From Botrytis cinerea B05.10 (taxonomy: Eukaryota > Ascomycota > Leotiomycetes > Helotiales > Sclerotiniaceae), in contig NC_037312.1 of NCBI RefSeq assembly GCF_000143535.2, positions 620,001-684,000 of the forward strand: a stretch of 64,000 bases of DNA, in the 5' to 3' direction. A model generated the notes under the pieces. It saw only the letters and a list, made by a program, of their open reading frames with translations. It ran no database searches and was not told where the DNA came from. A program made the position numbers and the translations under genes. Shown one piece after another: positions 36,735-46,901 of the stretch; within the stretch, counting starts at the first letter, position 1; each line of letters begins with the position of its first letter.

Positions 36735-37580
36735 CTAATCCTCCTTCACGACAACAATGTCTGTGTTCAAACTCACCCTGCTCCCAGTCGCAATACTATC
36801 CAGCGCATCTCTTTTCAAAAAAATCATCTCACAGTGTGCGATATATCCATCTGTATCAAATCGATGTTCGATCTGCTTTGCCGCACCCTCCATGGCGTGG
36901 ACCATCCGATACATCTTTCGCCAATAATAGCTGCAATGCAAGACATGCCAGCGGTGAGTGGTGAAAAAGTAGTCTTGAGAGTCGTTCGCCGGTAGCAGAG
37001 CTATCTCCTCCGTCGAGATACTGGTACGGCCGAATTCGTCGGCGTAATAAGTCCAGGCGCCGTCCGCACCAGGCCCAGTAGCATCAAATTGCGCTGCCAG
37101 CACCTCGTCGCGGCAATGCGGTGGTAGCCAAGCAGCTGCAATTGTATCGTAGCGGCAGGATCGAGCCATGGCTTCGAGCAGAGAAGATCCACAAGAGCAA
37201 GAGGATAGGTCCTCAACTGGCATTCCCAAAGCCACTCGCATCCGGCCACCCAAGGGTTTCAAAAGGTGATAGAGACCATTGAAGGCGAGACCGATGGTCA
37301 GGATATACAGTGATAACACCCCAATGCGTCTCAGTGACTTTAAGCATGCTGCTTTGCGATAATTTCGCCCTTGAGGGGGGCTAGGCTTGGAGCGCGAAGA
37401 TAGCTTTGGCTCCGTGATAGGGGGAGCATGATCGAAGCTCTCTCTGCCGGCAAGGAGCGATCTGCTAATGTCCTCCTCTTCATCACGAGTCTTGCGTTCT
37501 TTGAATGGAGAGGAAGAAAATGAGAAAGGCAGAGCTCCAGAAGGCATTATGATAAAATTCTGGTCGTCGACTTCTGTCAT
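36735..37580 (-). CDS. UstYa-related membrane protein with HVLHC motif
   Basis: Single-exon gene of 281 aa. A long acidic/basic cytosolic N-terminus (about 85 residues, several Arg/Lys) precedes a hydrophobic helix (about 88-107, VLSLYILTIGLAFNGLYHLL). The lumenal part has CSCGSSLLEAMARSCRYDTI, then AAAWLPPHCRDEVLAAQFD, TYYADEFGR, a HVLHC motif at 212-216 (HRWHVLHCSYYWRKMYR) and a second, partial motif GYIAHC (245-250). This resembles a fungal family distantly related to UstYa, in which the first HxxHC is kept and the second is YIAHC. The CRYDT..LPPHC segment is shared by that family as I remember it. Position between two UstYa-like genes suggests a role in maturing the same peptide; reaction unknown. 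Confidence 0.65.
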   Translation of the reverse strand: MTEVDDQNFIIMPSGALPFSFSSSPFKERKTRDEEEDISRSLLAGRESFDHAPPITEPKLSSRSKPSPPQGRNYRKAACLKSLRRIGVLSLYILTIGLAFNGLYHLLKPLGGRMRVALGMPVEDLSSCSCGSSLLEAMARSCRYDTIAAAWLPPHCRDEVLAAQFDATGPGADGAWTYYADEFGRTSISTEEIALLPANDSQDYFFTTHRWHVLHCSYYWRKMYRMVHAMEGAAKQIEHRFDTDGYIAHCEMIFLKRDALDSIATGSRVSLNTDIVVVKED

Positions 37581-38623
37581 GAAACTGCTCGTAGAGATGT
37601 TTTGCAGGCAAGGACGAACAGAATGATTGCGTGAAAAGTATAGAACGTGTGAAGAAAGACAGAGTCTAGAGAGGGAAAGAGGTCATGTTGCTATCTGGTC
37701 AGATTTGCTTTGAGAATCTCTCGAGATGAGAGAGAGAGACTCCTTGTCCCTCGGTTCTTCTGAAAAGCCTCTCGGAACACTCGAATAGGACATTGTGGGT
37801 TCCTGGCACTTCATGCGGCACCATGTTTTTCCGAGAGCCATGGCCAAGCATTTCGGTACGTTACGTTGTTGTCTTGTTTCCGGATCGCCGATTTGTATCT
37901 ATAGAGGCGTGTGGATCGCGAGAGGGTTATCGTTATTCTCACTTGTACATTGGTACTCGACGAAAAAAAGGTTAAATTTCTTTGAGTATATTCTACGAGC
38001 AGCGGTGTTTTTGTCAAATCAGATTCCAGAGATTGAACAATACTGTTTTTCTATTGGTAGTTTGCGAATAGGTGGGGGGTGCTTGTAATAAACTTTATTA
38101 CGCCGGCGACGAAGTAATATCAATATCCCGGATCAGAATAATGGCAACCTGGGATTCGTATGTCACGTCATGAGCGCTAACACGTAGTTCTATCGGATAA
38201 ACCGTTCAGAGTTGAGTTAAGCTTTTGACGGGCAAGTCGAGCAAGAAGAAGAAGGGTGGGGGCGCCTTGGCGATGCTGATCATTGCGACACTCCATTGCA
38301 CCTGCATGTGGCCAATCAGTGTTTATTTGATTCGGAAAATAGTAGAATCTCATACGAGAATAAACCCACTTTCGAAACTCGGGAGAAAGCTCTTACGAAG
38401 AGAGGGTGATGGCCGACATCGACAAGATGACTGTATATTGTCAGATTGATACAGTGTGCAGCCTTCCCCAGTTCTCCTGTACGAAATTGATATCCTCAAA
38501 TCTTCACTTTTTCTCACTGCCGCCTGCCATTGTTATTTCTACTTTGTCTCTCAGGCTAGCAAGCACAGAAACAAACACAACTACATACAGAGAAGCACCC
38601 GCTCAAACACACAGAAATTGTCC
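37581..38623. promoter_or_regulatory. Divergent spacer between two UstYa-related genes
   Basis: 1.04 kb between the minus-strand gene at 37580 and the plus-strand gene at 38624; it must hold both promoters. No gene is supported. Confidence 0.55.
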
Positions 38624-39752
38624 ATGGATAAAGAAAGAGATCAGATATATGAGCCTCTTTCTCATGATGATAGCCATTCCTCTGGCTCCGCAGATGTGGA
38701 TGAAAATCAGTCTCATAACTCTCTTCTTTTTCTTCGTCGACGTAGCCAGCGGTCACTCCAATGGCTGCCAAGGTTCATTCGACTAATTGAGATCTTTATT
38801 GTGATGGGTTCCCTTGCCTTTGGATTTTACGGCTTCATCTGGTTTGACAAGTCATCTTCGGACCAAACTTGCCCCATAGAACCATTTTTCAGACCTGGTA
38901 CGTGCCTGTTTATGATTTTGAACAAAGACTTGAGATTAATGTGTCATTCTAGAGTGGGATCATATCAAAGACAGTGGTTTGACCTGGACTGCGCATCTCA
39001 CTGGGCCCGAATCAGGCGTTTTTATGGGGGAACCATCAATGGAACGTGAAGCTGCATGGGAAAATCTATTGAAAGGTTGGTCAATTCTATTGAAAGGAGA
39101 TCTTTCTTTTTACCACTTCCATGGCAACTGATGGACGCTATATAGACCGTGGCGTTACATTGAGTGCAGCGGAACTGGACGTTTTGAATACGAAGGGAGA
39201 AATACCTAGCCTGGCAGGTGAAACGACTGGTTCTGGCACATACATTGGGTATCAATTGATGTCAGGCATGGACTATCAGTTGCATTGCCTGGTAAGTGGA
39301 TTTAATATAGCCGCTTTTAATCTAGCAGTCATTCTACTGCGACAGAAAAATATTTTCCTTGTGGCCGAAAGTCCATAATACTCACAAGAGAGTAAATTCG
39401 TAAACCACAATGCTAATATCATTTACAGAGTCTTATCCGACAATGGAGTTACTGGGATCACTATCAGACGGCAATGACTGAGCTTCCAGAGGTTTTCATG
39501 AGCGCTCCCGAGGACGCTCATGCGCTAGTCGGTATGTCTTCACATTCCTACACATCGTTCGATTTTTCCGAGGTACAAGAATTCTAACTCGGAGTGGTAG
39601 ATTTTTGCCTAGAATCCCTCAGGTTGCAGGTTCTTTGCTCATCTAACCAGATGCGATTTCTCGTGCCTAATGCCACCTCGATCACCGGATATAGGGGTCC
39701 AATTGTGCTGCAGAAGGAGGAAGCACGGTGGCAATGTGCACGAAATATGTGA
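38624..39752 (+). CDS. UstYa-like protein with degenerate HxxHC motifs
   Basis: Five exons: 38624-38897, 38953-39075, 39146-39291, 39429-39531 and 39601-39752 (265 aa, TGA stop; all introns GT-AG). N-terminal cytosolic tail rich in Ser/Asp/His, then one helix (IEIFIVMGSLAFGFYGFIW), so membrane-anchored. The domain follows the UstYa pattern: an EWDHIKDSGL / WENLL segment, GVTLSAAELDVLN, GYQLMSGMDYQLHCLSLIRQ, then LVDFCLESLRLQVLCSS. In UstYa the motifs are HxxHC; here they are YQLHC (first His replaced by Tyr) and LVDFC (both His lost; Cys218 kept). The flanking LIRQWSYWDHY and LESLRLQVLC match the family closely. It may be a catalytically altered partner of the other homologues, like UstYb-type pairs, or a decaying copy; the frame is intact. 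Confidence 0.72.
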
Positions 39753-41723
39753 TTCTCAGATACCTCATACTTATCACGAAGTTGCCTATGTGTGGTTTAG
39801 GGTCGAGATCAGGGAAGCAGGGAGGCTAGCTAACTGATGGAATAACTGCATCTTTGAATTGATCCTTGGCCAACTTTGCTGTGTGAAAAGGTGCATTGTC
39901 TCAATCTGATCCTTGAATATTCCCATTCATAAACCAAAACAGACTACCTCTTACCCTGCTCCACACTGATCACGCTACACTTATTACTTTCTCAATTCCC
40001 TCCTTAACAACACCACCTCACTCTCGAACTCTGCGCCTCTTCTTCACCTCCGGCGCAAAGACCTCGAATTGGCTATGCCAGACGGTGTTAAAGTGAATAA
40101 TAGCAATGAATCAACAAGTCAACTGTAGCACAAAGACTTTTCATTATCTTTACTAGAACTATGAAAATTATACCATTTATACTTGTGTGCGGGTCGCCGT
40201 CGGCACGAGGTACCGTATTCATTTGGAAAATTCGTCTAAAGCTAGCAAGGATTAAGAATTTAAGCTCACTCGTAGGTTAGGGTTAAATCAAGCACAGGAA
40301 GCGATTGATTCGTTCATTCAATAGATTAGTCATCAAATGCCTTGAATTTCTATTGAATCCTTCTATTTTGAGGCGTTTCACAGCCTTTAGAGGAAAGCTA
40401 ATTGGCCCTAAAAGTAATGATCCTTGCTAGCTTTGGACGAATTTTCCAAATGGATACGGTAGACCCGGTGGACCCAAACCTCAGTGCCTGAGGTGCTACC
40501 CCACAAACAGCCGTAACAGACGGATCGAGCCGAGTTGATCACGATAATTTCCCCGCTTCTAAATGCAGTCAGAACGTTATGATTGAGGCATATCGACCCC
40601 GGTACAGGAAGATTGAGGTGATGTCATGATAAATAGATGTAGATCACAGTAATCGATTTCCCTCTTATATTTATATCCCTATTACATGCATACTCTTATT
40701 TTATAATTTCAATGTATACAATATGAAGCTAGCAATTTAAATAACATATAATAAGACCTAATATTATTCAATAATATAGAAATAATTAATATAATGAAAA
40801 TACCGATTTCAAAAAGATATCGAATATCTTTTTATAAAATTATTAATTCAATCCTTTCCTGTTATCTTATCTACAATCTTTTCTATAAGATTTTTAATTT
40901 TATAACTTATAGAAAGAATAAATGTTTGAATTCATTTATTTATTTAATTAATTAAGATCTCCTTTTAATTATTAGAAAGTATTTATTATATATTAAAGAA
41001 GAATTACTTTCTCGAAATAGACTTGCTTTTATATTATTAAGAAAATGTAAATCAATCGATTTTAATATAATTAAAAGCTCAAACCTCTATAAATATATTA
41101 TCAATATCTAAAATTATGATATTGATATTATTGAAATCGTATATATAACAGGGATGTGCATATATTAGGGAGATCGGTTACAGCATAGGTAGAATTCATC
41201 ACGCCAAGTCACGTTATTGCAAAAAATCAAGGAACTCCCACAGCCAATCATATATGTGTAGATACGGATCTCAGCACTGCTTGTTGGTGGGACAGTGCGT
41301 TCGGGGCTCGGGTTTCTGTAAACCCGAAAGTGGCGGCATTTGGTCTAATATAATGCTTCGATGTTCTCACAATTTCTAACCACTCAGACAACACGAATTG
41401 CAGATAAGCCTTGCGTGTTGATTCGCTGCCTTTAGGCTGATTGATTTATTGCAGGAAACCACCCTTGCTACTAATTAGCACTGAATCCTACACCTTCCTG
41501 ACATAGGTCTAATGACAACGCAAAATTTATCAGTCCATACAAGCTAAAGCGGAGGAAGGGATCTTCAACCAACTTGCACCAGCATCTTAATCCTGATAAC
41601 ACACGTAGAAGAGGATCTAATTTTCACAAAATAGCAAGAGATGGATAGATAAATTCAGAATCCCATATATATGTAGCCAAAATAGATAGCCGCTGCTGTA
41701 CAGATTATTAGATCTTTACATTT
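39753..41723. other. Intergenic, mostly AT-rich block
   Basis: No gene supported. Contains a 251-bp TIR element (40211-40461) and a RIP-like AT-rich stretch (about 40.66-41.15 kb). The last few hundred bases presumably hold the promoter of the Zn2Cys6 regulator. Confidence 0.6.
40211..40461. mobile_element. Tc1/mariner-like MITE, 251 bp
   Basis: Imperfect inverted repeats of about 42 bp (inner part ATTTGGAAAATTCGTC and AAGCTAGCAAGGAT) flank a short non-coding interior. The repeats begin CCGTAT and are bordered by TA on both sides, as expected of Tc1/mariner insertion. No transposase. Mismatches are C/T-type. Confidence 0.75.
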
Positions 41724-43923
41724 ATGTTACCATTAAGTGATTCAGAAGAGATTGATATGACCTCGAGACCAGGCCAGGGAAGGCAAGAGCGAGCTTCAAA
41801 AGCCTGTGAAGAATGCAGGAGACGGAAACTGCGCTGCGATGGTCGAGAACCACAGTGTGGCGTTTGTCGTGATGCTGGTGCAACGTGTGAATTCAATGCT
41901 GGTCGTGCCCTTCGGGGACCCAAAAAGGGTTACTTCAAGGAGTTGAAGGATAGAATTGGTTGGTACATGATCTTTTAATCCTTTGTCATGCTCAAATCCT
42001 GAAGGCTCCGTTTTGGGGCGTGACTAACAATGTGATCTGTTGTAGTAACATTGGAGCGTCAGCTTTCTTTACAGCAACAAACCATCGAAGGATACGGCCT
42101 ACCTAATTCTATTTTAGATCACCAAGAAGGACCAGCGTTTTCTGGAGTTGTCAGCCCAAAGTCAACGTCAGAAAGTGAACAGCAGCGAGCTGGATCGACT
42201 CTCGAAGACTTTAGCGTATCCACTTCCGTCCCAGATCACCTAGAAGGACCTGCGTTTTCTGGGGTTGTCAGCCCAAAGTCAACGTCAGAAAGTGAACAGC
42301 AGCGAGCTGGATCGACTCTCGAAGACTTTAGCGTATCCACTTCCGTCCCAGATCGCCTAGAAGGACCAGCGTTTTCTGGAGTTGTCAGCCCATGTTCGTT
42401 GACCGTAGGAAGTGAGCATTGTATAGGGCAAAGAAAATCCATGTCAAATTCATTGAATGGCATAAGCTCAGTACTCAAACTATCAGTAAATACCAACAAC
42501 ACCATCCCTGTATGGATGCACGACGAATTGTAGGTCGCTGGTTTTAAGAAGCCATAGAGGAAGAAAGATGAATACTAAAGAATGTCCAGAGACCAACTAT
42601 ACTTTGATCGAGTGCACAAATTCATACCTCTACTTCATCAGCGCCAGTACTTGTCCTGGTCTAGAAAAAAGACTGAGAAGACATCACGTCTTTGCTTGCA
42701 GAGTGCGATGTGGACACTGGCTACTTCTGTCTCAGTCCAGTTTCAGCATCTACAAAAACAACTCTTTCGAGACACGAAGTTAATGCTAGAGTCTTTGAGT
42801 ACCGCCAATGAAGATCACTCAACCACCGATACCGAACATGTACAGACATTGGTCTTAGTCGCAATCTATGAGTCAATGAGAGCTCCCAAGCAGCAGGCAT
42901 GGATCACCGCTGGGCAAGCATTTCGTCTGGTGCAGTTGATGAAATTCCATGAGATCGATTGCCCGAGCGTATATGCCACTACTAGACCTACAAAGTCTTT
43001 CCTGGAGACCGAGGAACAACGCCGAGTCTTCTGGATGTCTTACTTCCTTGACACTCTCCTCACGATGCTGAATTGTTTGCCTTTGACAATGAATGAACAT
43101 GTGGTATGGAATCCCATCTTTTTCGATTGAGATAACATGAAGAGTATGAGTTGCTGATTAATTTTACATTCTATATAGGTCTTTATACGTCTTCCAGCGC
43201 CTGAGGAGGAATTTCAGTGCAGCCAGAACGTGCTAGGGAAATTTCTTTCCGAAGCGATAGTTGAGCAAAGCCCACAGACACAATCAAGCTTTATTCAATG
43301 CGTGATCTTTGCAAGTATATGTGGGCGGAGCTTGTTCTATGGCCAGCAGTTCAACCTTTCCATGTTTTACGGAGGCGCGCCCTTAGACTACTCAATCCAG
43401 TTTCAGTGGCTGGACGACATGGTGACAACTAGGCTCCAGATTCTGTCACAGTACAATCCGAGCCCAACCGAAACGCATGACCCCATGCTCTTGTTCACAA
43501 GAATAATTGGCCAGACAGCCGTTATGGCTCTGTGCAAGGGGATGGAATTAAAGTTGGCTGCTGACTCCGATGGAGGGGCATCTGTGGTGGCATACCAGTT
43601 GCGAGCACTGACTGCAGCAGCCCAGATCGTCAAACTCGCAAAAGCGCTGACCGAGTTTCCTATTTTCAAGGCGAGCCTCGGTCATTTCTTTTACAGTACA
43701 AGGTTACTAATATCTGTCTAAGATCCATCCACTGATGCCGGTCATACTCGGCTTTTGCACTGGGCATATCTACGAGCATCGATTATACCACGAGTCCTTC
43801 AATTCCCACCTCCAAGAACTTTTAGACGTTCTTCGCAAATTGAAGAACGTCAGCAACCCAAGTCAGAGCTATGTAGACTTGTTGGAGCTGTCGGAGATCG
43901 TTGGGACACAGGCTCTATCTTAG
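41724..43923 (+). CDS. Zn2Cys6 transcription factor (cluster regulator)
   Basis: Five exons: 41724-41958, 42046-42529, 42581-43103, 43179-43670 and 43723-43923 (644 aa). The first domain is a binuclear zinc cluster ([12 protein letters not shown], then [11 protein letters not shown]). A short coiled-coil-like helix ([10 protein letters not shown]) follows, then a hinge with a 39-residue tandem repeat (117 bp, 2.3 copies). From about residue 240 there is a Fungal_trans middle-homology domain ([19 protein letters not shown] and the region ending in [12 protein letters not shown]). The last intron appears to use a GC donor (AAG|GCGAGC, 43671-43722), the only choice that keeps frame into [23 protein letters not shown] 41757 is an alternative start. 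Beside the PKS genes this is the likely pathway activator, comparable to CtnR/CitR; family membership alone does not prove that. Confidence 0.85.
42117..42391 (+). repeat. 117-bp coding tandem repeat, 2.3 copies
   Basis: Units start at GATCACC 42117, GATCACC 42234 and GATCGCC 42351; near-identical, length a multiple of three, inside the regulator's hinge. Near identity points to recent duplication. Confidence 0.93.
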
Positions 43924-44164
43924 TGTGTAGATTAGCTTTCGTCCTTTTTTGCAGATTAGACCCAATTAAATTTCAGTACGGAAAGAGACCAGAGAATAAC
44001 ACAATTCTGATTCACTACAACATCAATGGGTCACCAGAATTTCGTCACAGAACTGTTATTCTTGGTTCAATGTGAGACGGTCCCGTGTTTGAAGAATACC
44101 TACAGTTCAGGGTAACAAATGTCAGTAAAATGCCCAGCTGACTTCTTGTGATGTTTCTTACCTC

Positions 44165-45166
44165 TCACTTCTTGCGAAGCCCATAAGTAGTTCTCCTCCG
44201 CTCCTCCATATGTTCCTCAACGGTGAGCGCCTCTTCATCCTCTCCAGGCTGTCCAATCTTATCTAGTCGGCGCAATTTGTAATCTAAATTTCCATCAACG
44301 AAAAACACTACGCTATACCGATCCGTTGGTGCCTTATTCAAAACACGGTGCAGACTGCTTTTGTACAGATTTCCAGTCACTCTGCTGATCATATCTCCCA
44401 TGTTGACAACGTAAGCTTCTTCATTGGGAGGCACTCCAATCCATTCTCCAGTCTCACGGTCTTGTACTTCCAGACCTGGATTCTCATCTTGTAACAGAAG
44501 GGTAATAAAACCAAAGTCAGTGTGTGCACTACTTCCAAATTGTCGTCGCTCGTTACCAACCTGCTTCGGGGTTGGGGGATAGTGCAAGAGACGGAGTGGG
44601 CATGCAGGATCGTTCTCCTTGAGCTCGTCAAACACATGCGGTCCGTAGGGCAATGTGGCAGCGATTAGATCTACAACCACCCATGAAAGCCGCAGCATAG
44701 CGTCATTGTATTCTTCGACCACTTTCTGGAAGTCTTCGTATGGCAGGAATTCGGTTGGGGGCCAGATATTCCGACCCATGAAAAAGCGTCGCTTCATGAC
44801 ACGGGGATCGTCGAGAGGAATGTCGGTGCCCACGATGTAGCCTTCCTTGAGGTCCGGCAAGACATCTTTCTCGTAGGACTGCGAAGACATGACGTCGTAG
44901 CCCCTGAAACCAATATTTTTCCTGACATCAAGAGGAAGTTTGACGTCCATCGGAAGGGCAAAGAACTTGGCAGCAGCGTTATAGAGATTCTTTTGAAGTG
45001 TAGCAGGGACTCCATGTCCAACTAACTGGAAGAATCCCGTTGAAGTGCAGGCTCGTCGTACATCATCAAGAACCTGTTGGCCCGCAATGCTGCTAGGATC
45101 TTGTAGATAAGGTGTGATATTCACCAAGGGAAGATAAAAAGACGAGTTTTTCGTGGAAGAAGGCAT
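44165..45166 (-). CDS. 2-oxoglutarate/Fe(II)-dependent dioxygenase (CitB-like)
   Basis: Single-exon gene of 333 aa, the usual size for isopenicillin-N-synthase-like oxygenases. The N-terminal part (FFQLVGHGVPATLQKNLYNA) is the DIOX_N domain. The jelly-roll core holds the iron triad His215, Asp217 and His273 (SSAHTDFG and SSLHRV) and the 2-oxoglutarate-binding RYS (283-285). In citrinin biosynthesis, CitB hydroxylates an aryl methyl group of the polyketide aldehyde. Placement between the regulator and the FSH1-type hydrolase, in a locus with a reductase-terminated NR-PKS, makes this the most likely role here. It is convergent with the regulator (241 bp between stop codons). Other substrates are possible, as the family is broad. 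Confidence 0.85.
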   Translation of the reverse strand: MPSSTKNSSFYLPLVNITPYLQDPSSIAGQQVLDDVRRACTSTGFFQLVGHGVPATLQKNLYNAAAKFFALPMDVKLPLDVRKNIGFRGYDVMSSQSYEKDVLPDLKEGYIVGTDIPLDDPRVMKRRFFMGRNIWPPTEFLPYEDFQKVVEEYNDAMLRLSWVVVDLIAATLPYGPHVFDELKENDPACPLRLLHYPPTPKQVGNERRQFGSSAHTDFGFITLLLQDENPGLEVQDRETGEWIGVPPNEEAYVVNMGDMISRVTGNLYKSSLHRVLNKAPTDRYSVVFFVDGNLDYKLRRLDKIGQPGEDEEALTVEEHMEERRRTTYGLRKK

Positions 45167-46901
45167 GTTGCTTCAAACAGCAATGTCAATAGATGAGAAA
45201 CTTCTGAAAACGAGAGATTCTGGATTGTAAAAAATTGTGAAGCCGTTATGAGGGGCTTATCTGGCGTCAGACACCTGCAGACATACCTTCTGCTATAGTT
45301 TAAGAACCAGTGCGCCTGATTAGATATTCCTTTGCGTTTGGATCTCAGAATGCAAATCCTCCCAAAATAGTCTGCGTGGTATGCTGCGGTAAAAAGAAAG
45401 GCTCTTGGCATATTGGACGGAATATCCCTCGGGAAAACTATGCTACAAATCGCTATTTTAATAGATATTGATATGATATTAAGCGGGAATGTTCTTCGGA
45501 ATACCCATCCAGGTTAAAACTGGGTTGCCAAAGCCAAATAACTCCCGTAAAACCTCTGTATGGTGGGTGATAAACCATTTTATGTAGAGTTGTAATGCTT
45601 TAAGCCATAAAAACAATAAGGGTTGAGGATTATTTATTTAAGTAATACATAATAAACTAATTAAATAGCAATAAGTTAATGAAGCAGTAAGAAAAAAGTA
45701 AATGGTAAACAAGTTTTCTAATTCTAATTCTAATTCTAATTCTAATTCTAATTCTAATTCTAATTCTAATTCTAATTCTAATTCTAATTCTAATTCTAAT
45801 TCTAATTCTAATTCTAATTCTAATTCTAATTCTAATTCTAATTCTAATTCTAATTCTAATTCTAATTCTAATTCTAATTCTAATTCTAATTCTAATTCTA
45901 ATTCTAATTCTAATTCTAATTCTAATTCTAATTCTAATCCTAATAATGATAATAATAATAATAATGAGAGAGAAAAACAAATTATAGTCGAACGAAGTGA
46001 AGAACTGGGGTTTGAGGGTCGGCCCCCATGAATAATAACTTATTAAATTAATATATAATTGAATATGAGAAGTTTCATTAATGATATAAAGACTTAAAAA
46101 ATTATATACTTAAAAGGTAAACTGCTTCTAGGCAGTAGAAGAATTTGAAGGAAAAAAGAAAAAACTTAAAAAGAATTTCATTCGATTCCACTGCCACTTA
46201 TAATCATTTAAATGCACGGACCTGGCGTCGAACGATAGGGTACTAGGGGATAGATAGGTATAATAATAATGGGAAAAGGCACGTAATTATAAATTTACAA
46301 TGAAATTTGTCAAAAAAATAAATAAAAACGGCATTTCCTTCTATTAACAAAGATTTTCTTATCGGAAAGTCAAATTCACCTAAATTGTATATGCTTTTTG
46401 CTTCCGGTATATTATTTTTCTCTCTTTTGCAATACTATGATAGGTCCGAATCGAAGAGTTCGTAGGAATGCCATTGAAAAAAGGTATCATTACGTTGCAT
46501 CAATATTTCAAAAGTCAGGTATTTCTTATCTGCAGGGTTCTTACGTGAAGGTGTTACTGTAAACGGAATTTCATTCGGAACGCCTGGGTGGCAATTGGCC
46601 AAGTCAATGGCTACCGTAAAGATAGATAGGTTGCTGACTTCAGTGCCATCTTCCAATGACCTTCAGCATATGTGCTACCTTATCGTCGTTGAATATGCAC
46701 GGCATTTCGCAGATTTTTTCTTAATGGTCATGTAGGTAGTAGCAACCAACTTTGTACATCTGTTGCACTATACTATGATTAGACTTTCGGACCGATATCT
46801 CGGGGATTGTTAAATACTAAGCTAGTCGAGACAAAGTTCAAAAGGAACTATGTGAATCTAATCTTCTGATTACTACAACATCCCCATCATTGCACTCCAT
46901 T
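45167..46901. promoter_or_regulatory. Divergent spacer between oxygenase and hydrolase, AT-rich with hexamer repeat
   Basis: 1.7 kb between the minus-strand oxygenase and the plus-strand hydrolase, so it contains both promoters. It includes a 222-bp (TTCTAA)37 tract and an AT-rich block (about 46.03-46.42 kb). The minus-strand frame 46435-46656 (73 codons, natural-looking ending) has no support beyond being open. Confidence 0.55.
45716..45937 (+). repeat. (TTCTAA)37 hexanucleotide array
   Basis: 37 uninterrupted copies. On the plus strand one frame reads (Asn-Ser)n, and on the minus strand one reads (Ile-Arg)n, which makes long but meaningless open frames. Not a telomere repeat. Confidence 0.95.

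Noticed and set aside
36518..36995. Plus-strand frames of 139-148 codons
   Set aside because: Antisense to the membrane protein at 36735-37580 and lacking family features.
45716..45937. Internal telomere-like repeat
   Set aside because: Unit is TTCTAA, not the fungal TTAGGG type.
45657..46031. Long frames reading (Ile-Arg)n and (Asn-Ser)n
   Set aside because: Entirely produced by the TTCTAA hexamer array; not genes.
46435..46656. 73-codon minus-strand frame
   Set aside because: Open and natural-looking but no domain, no splice partner and next to RIP-like DNA; too weak to call a gene.
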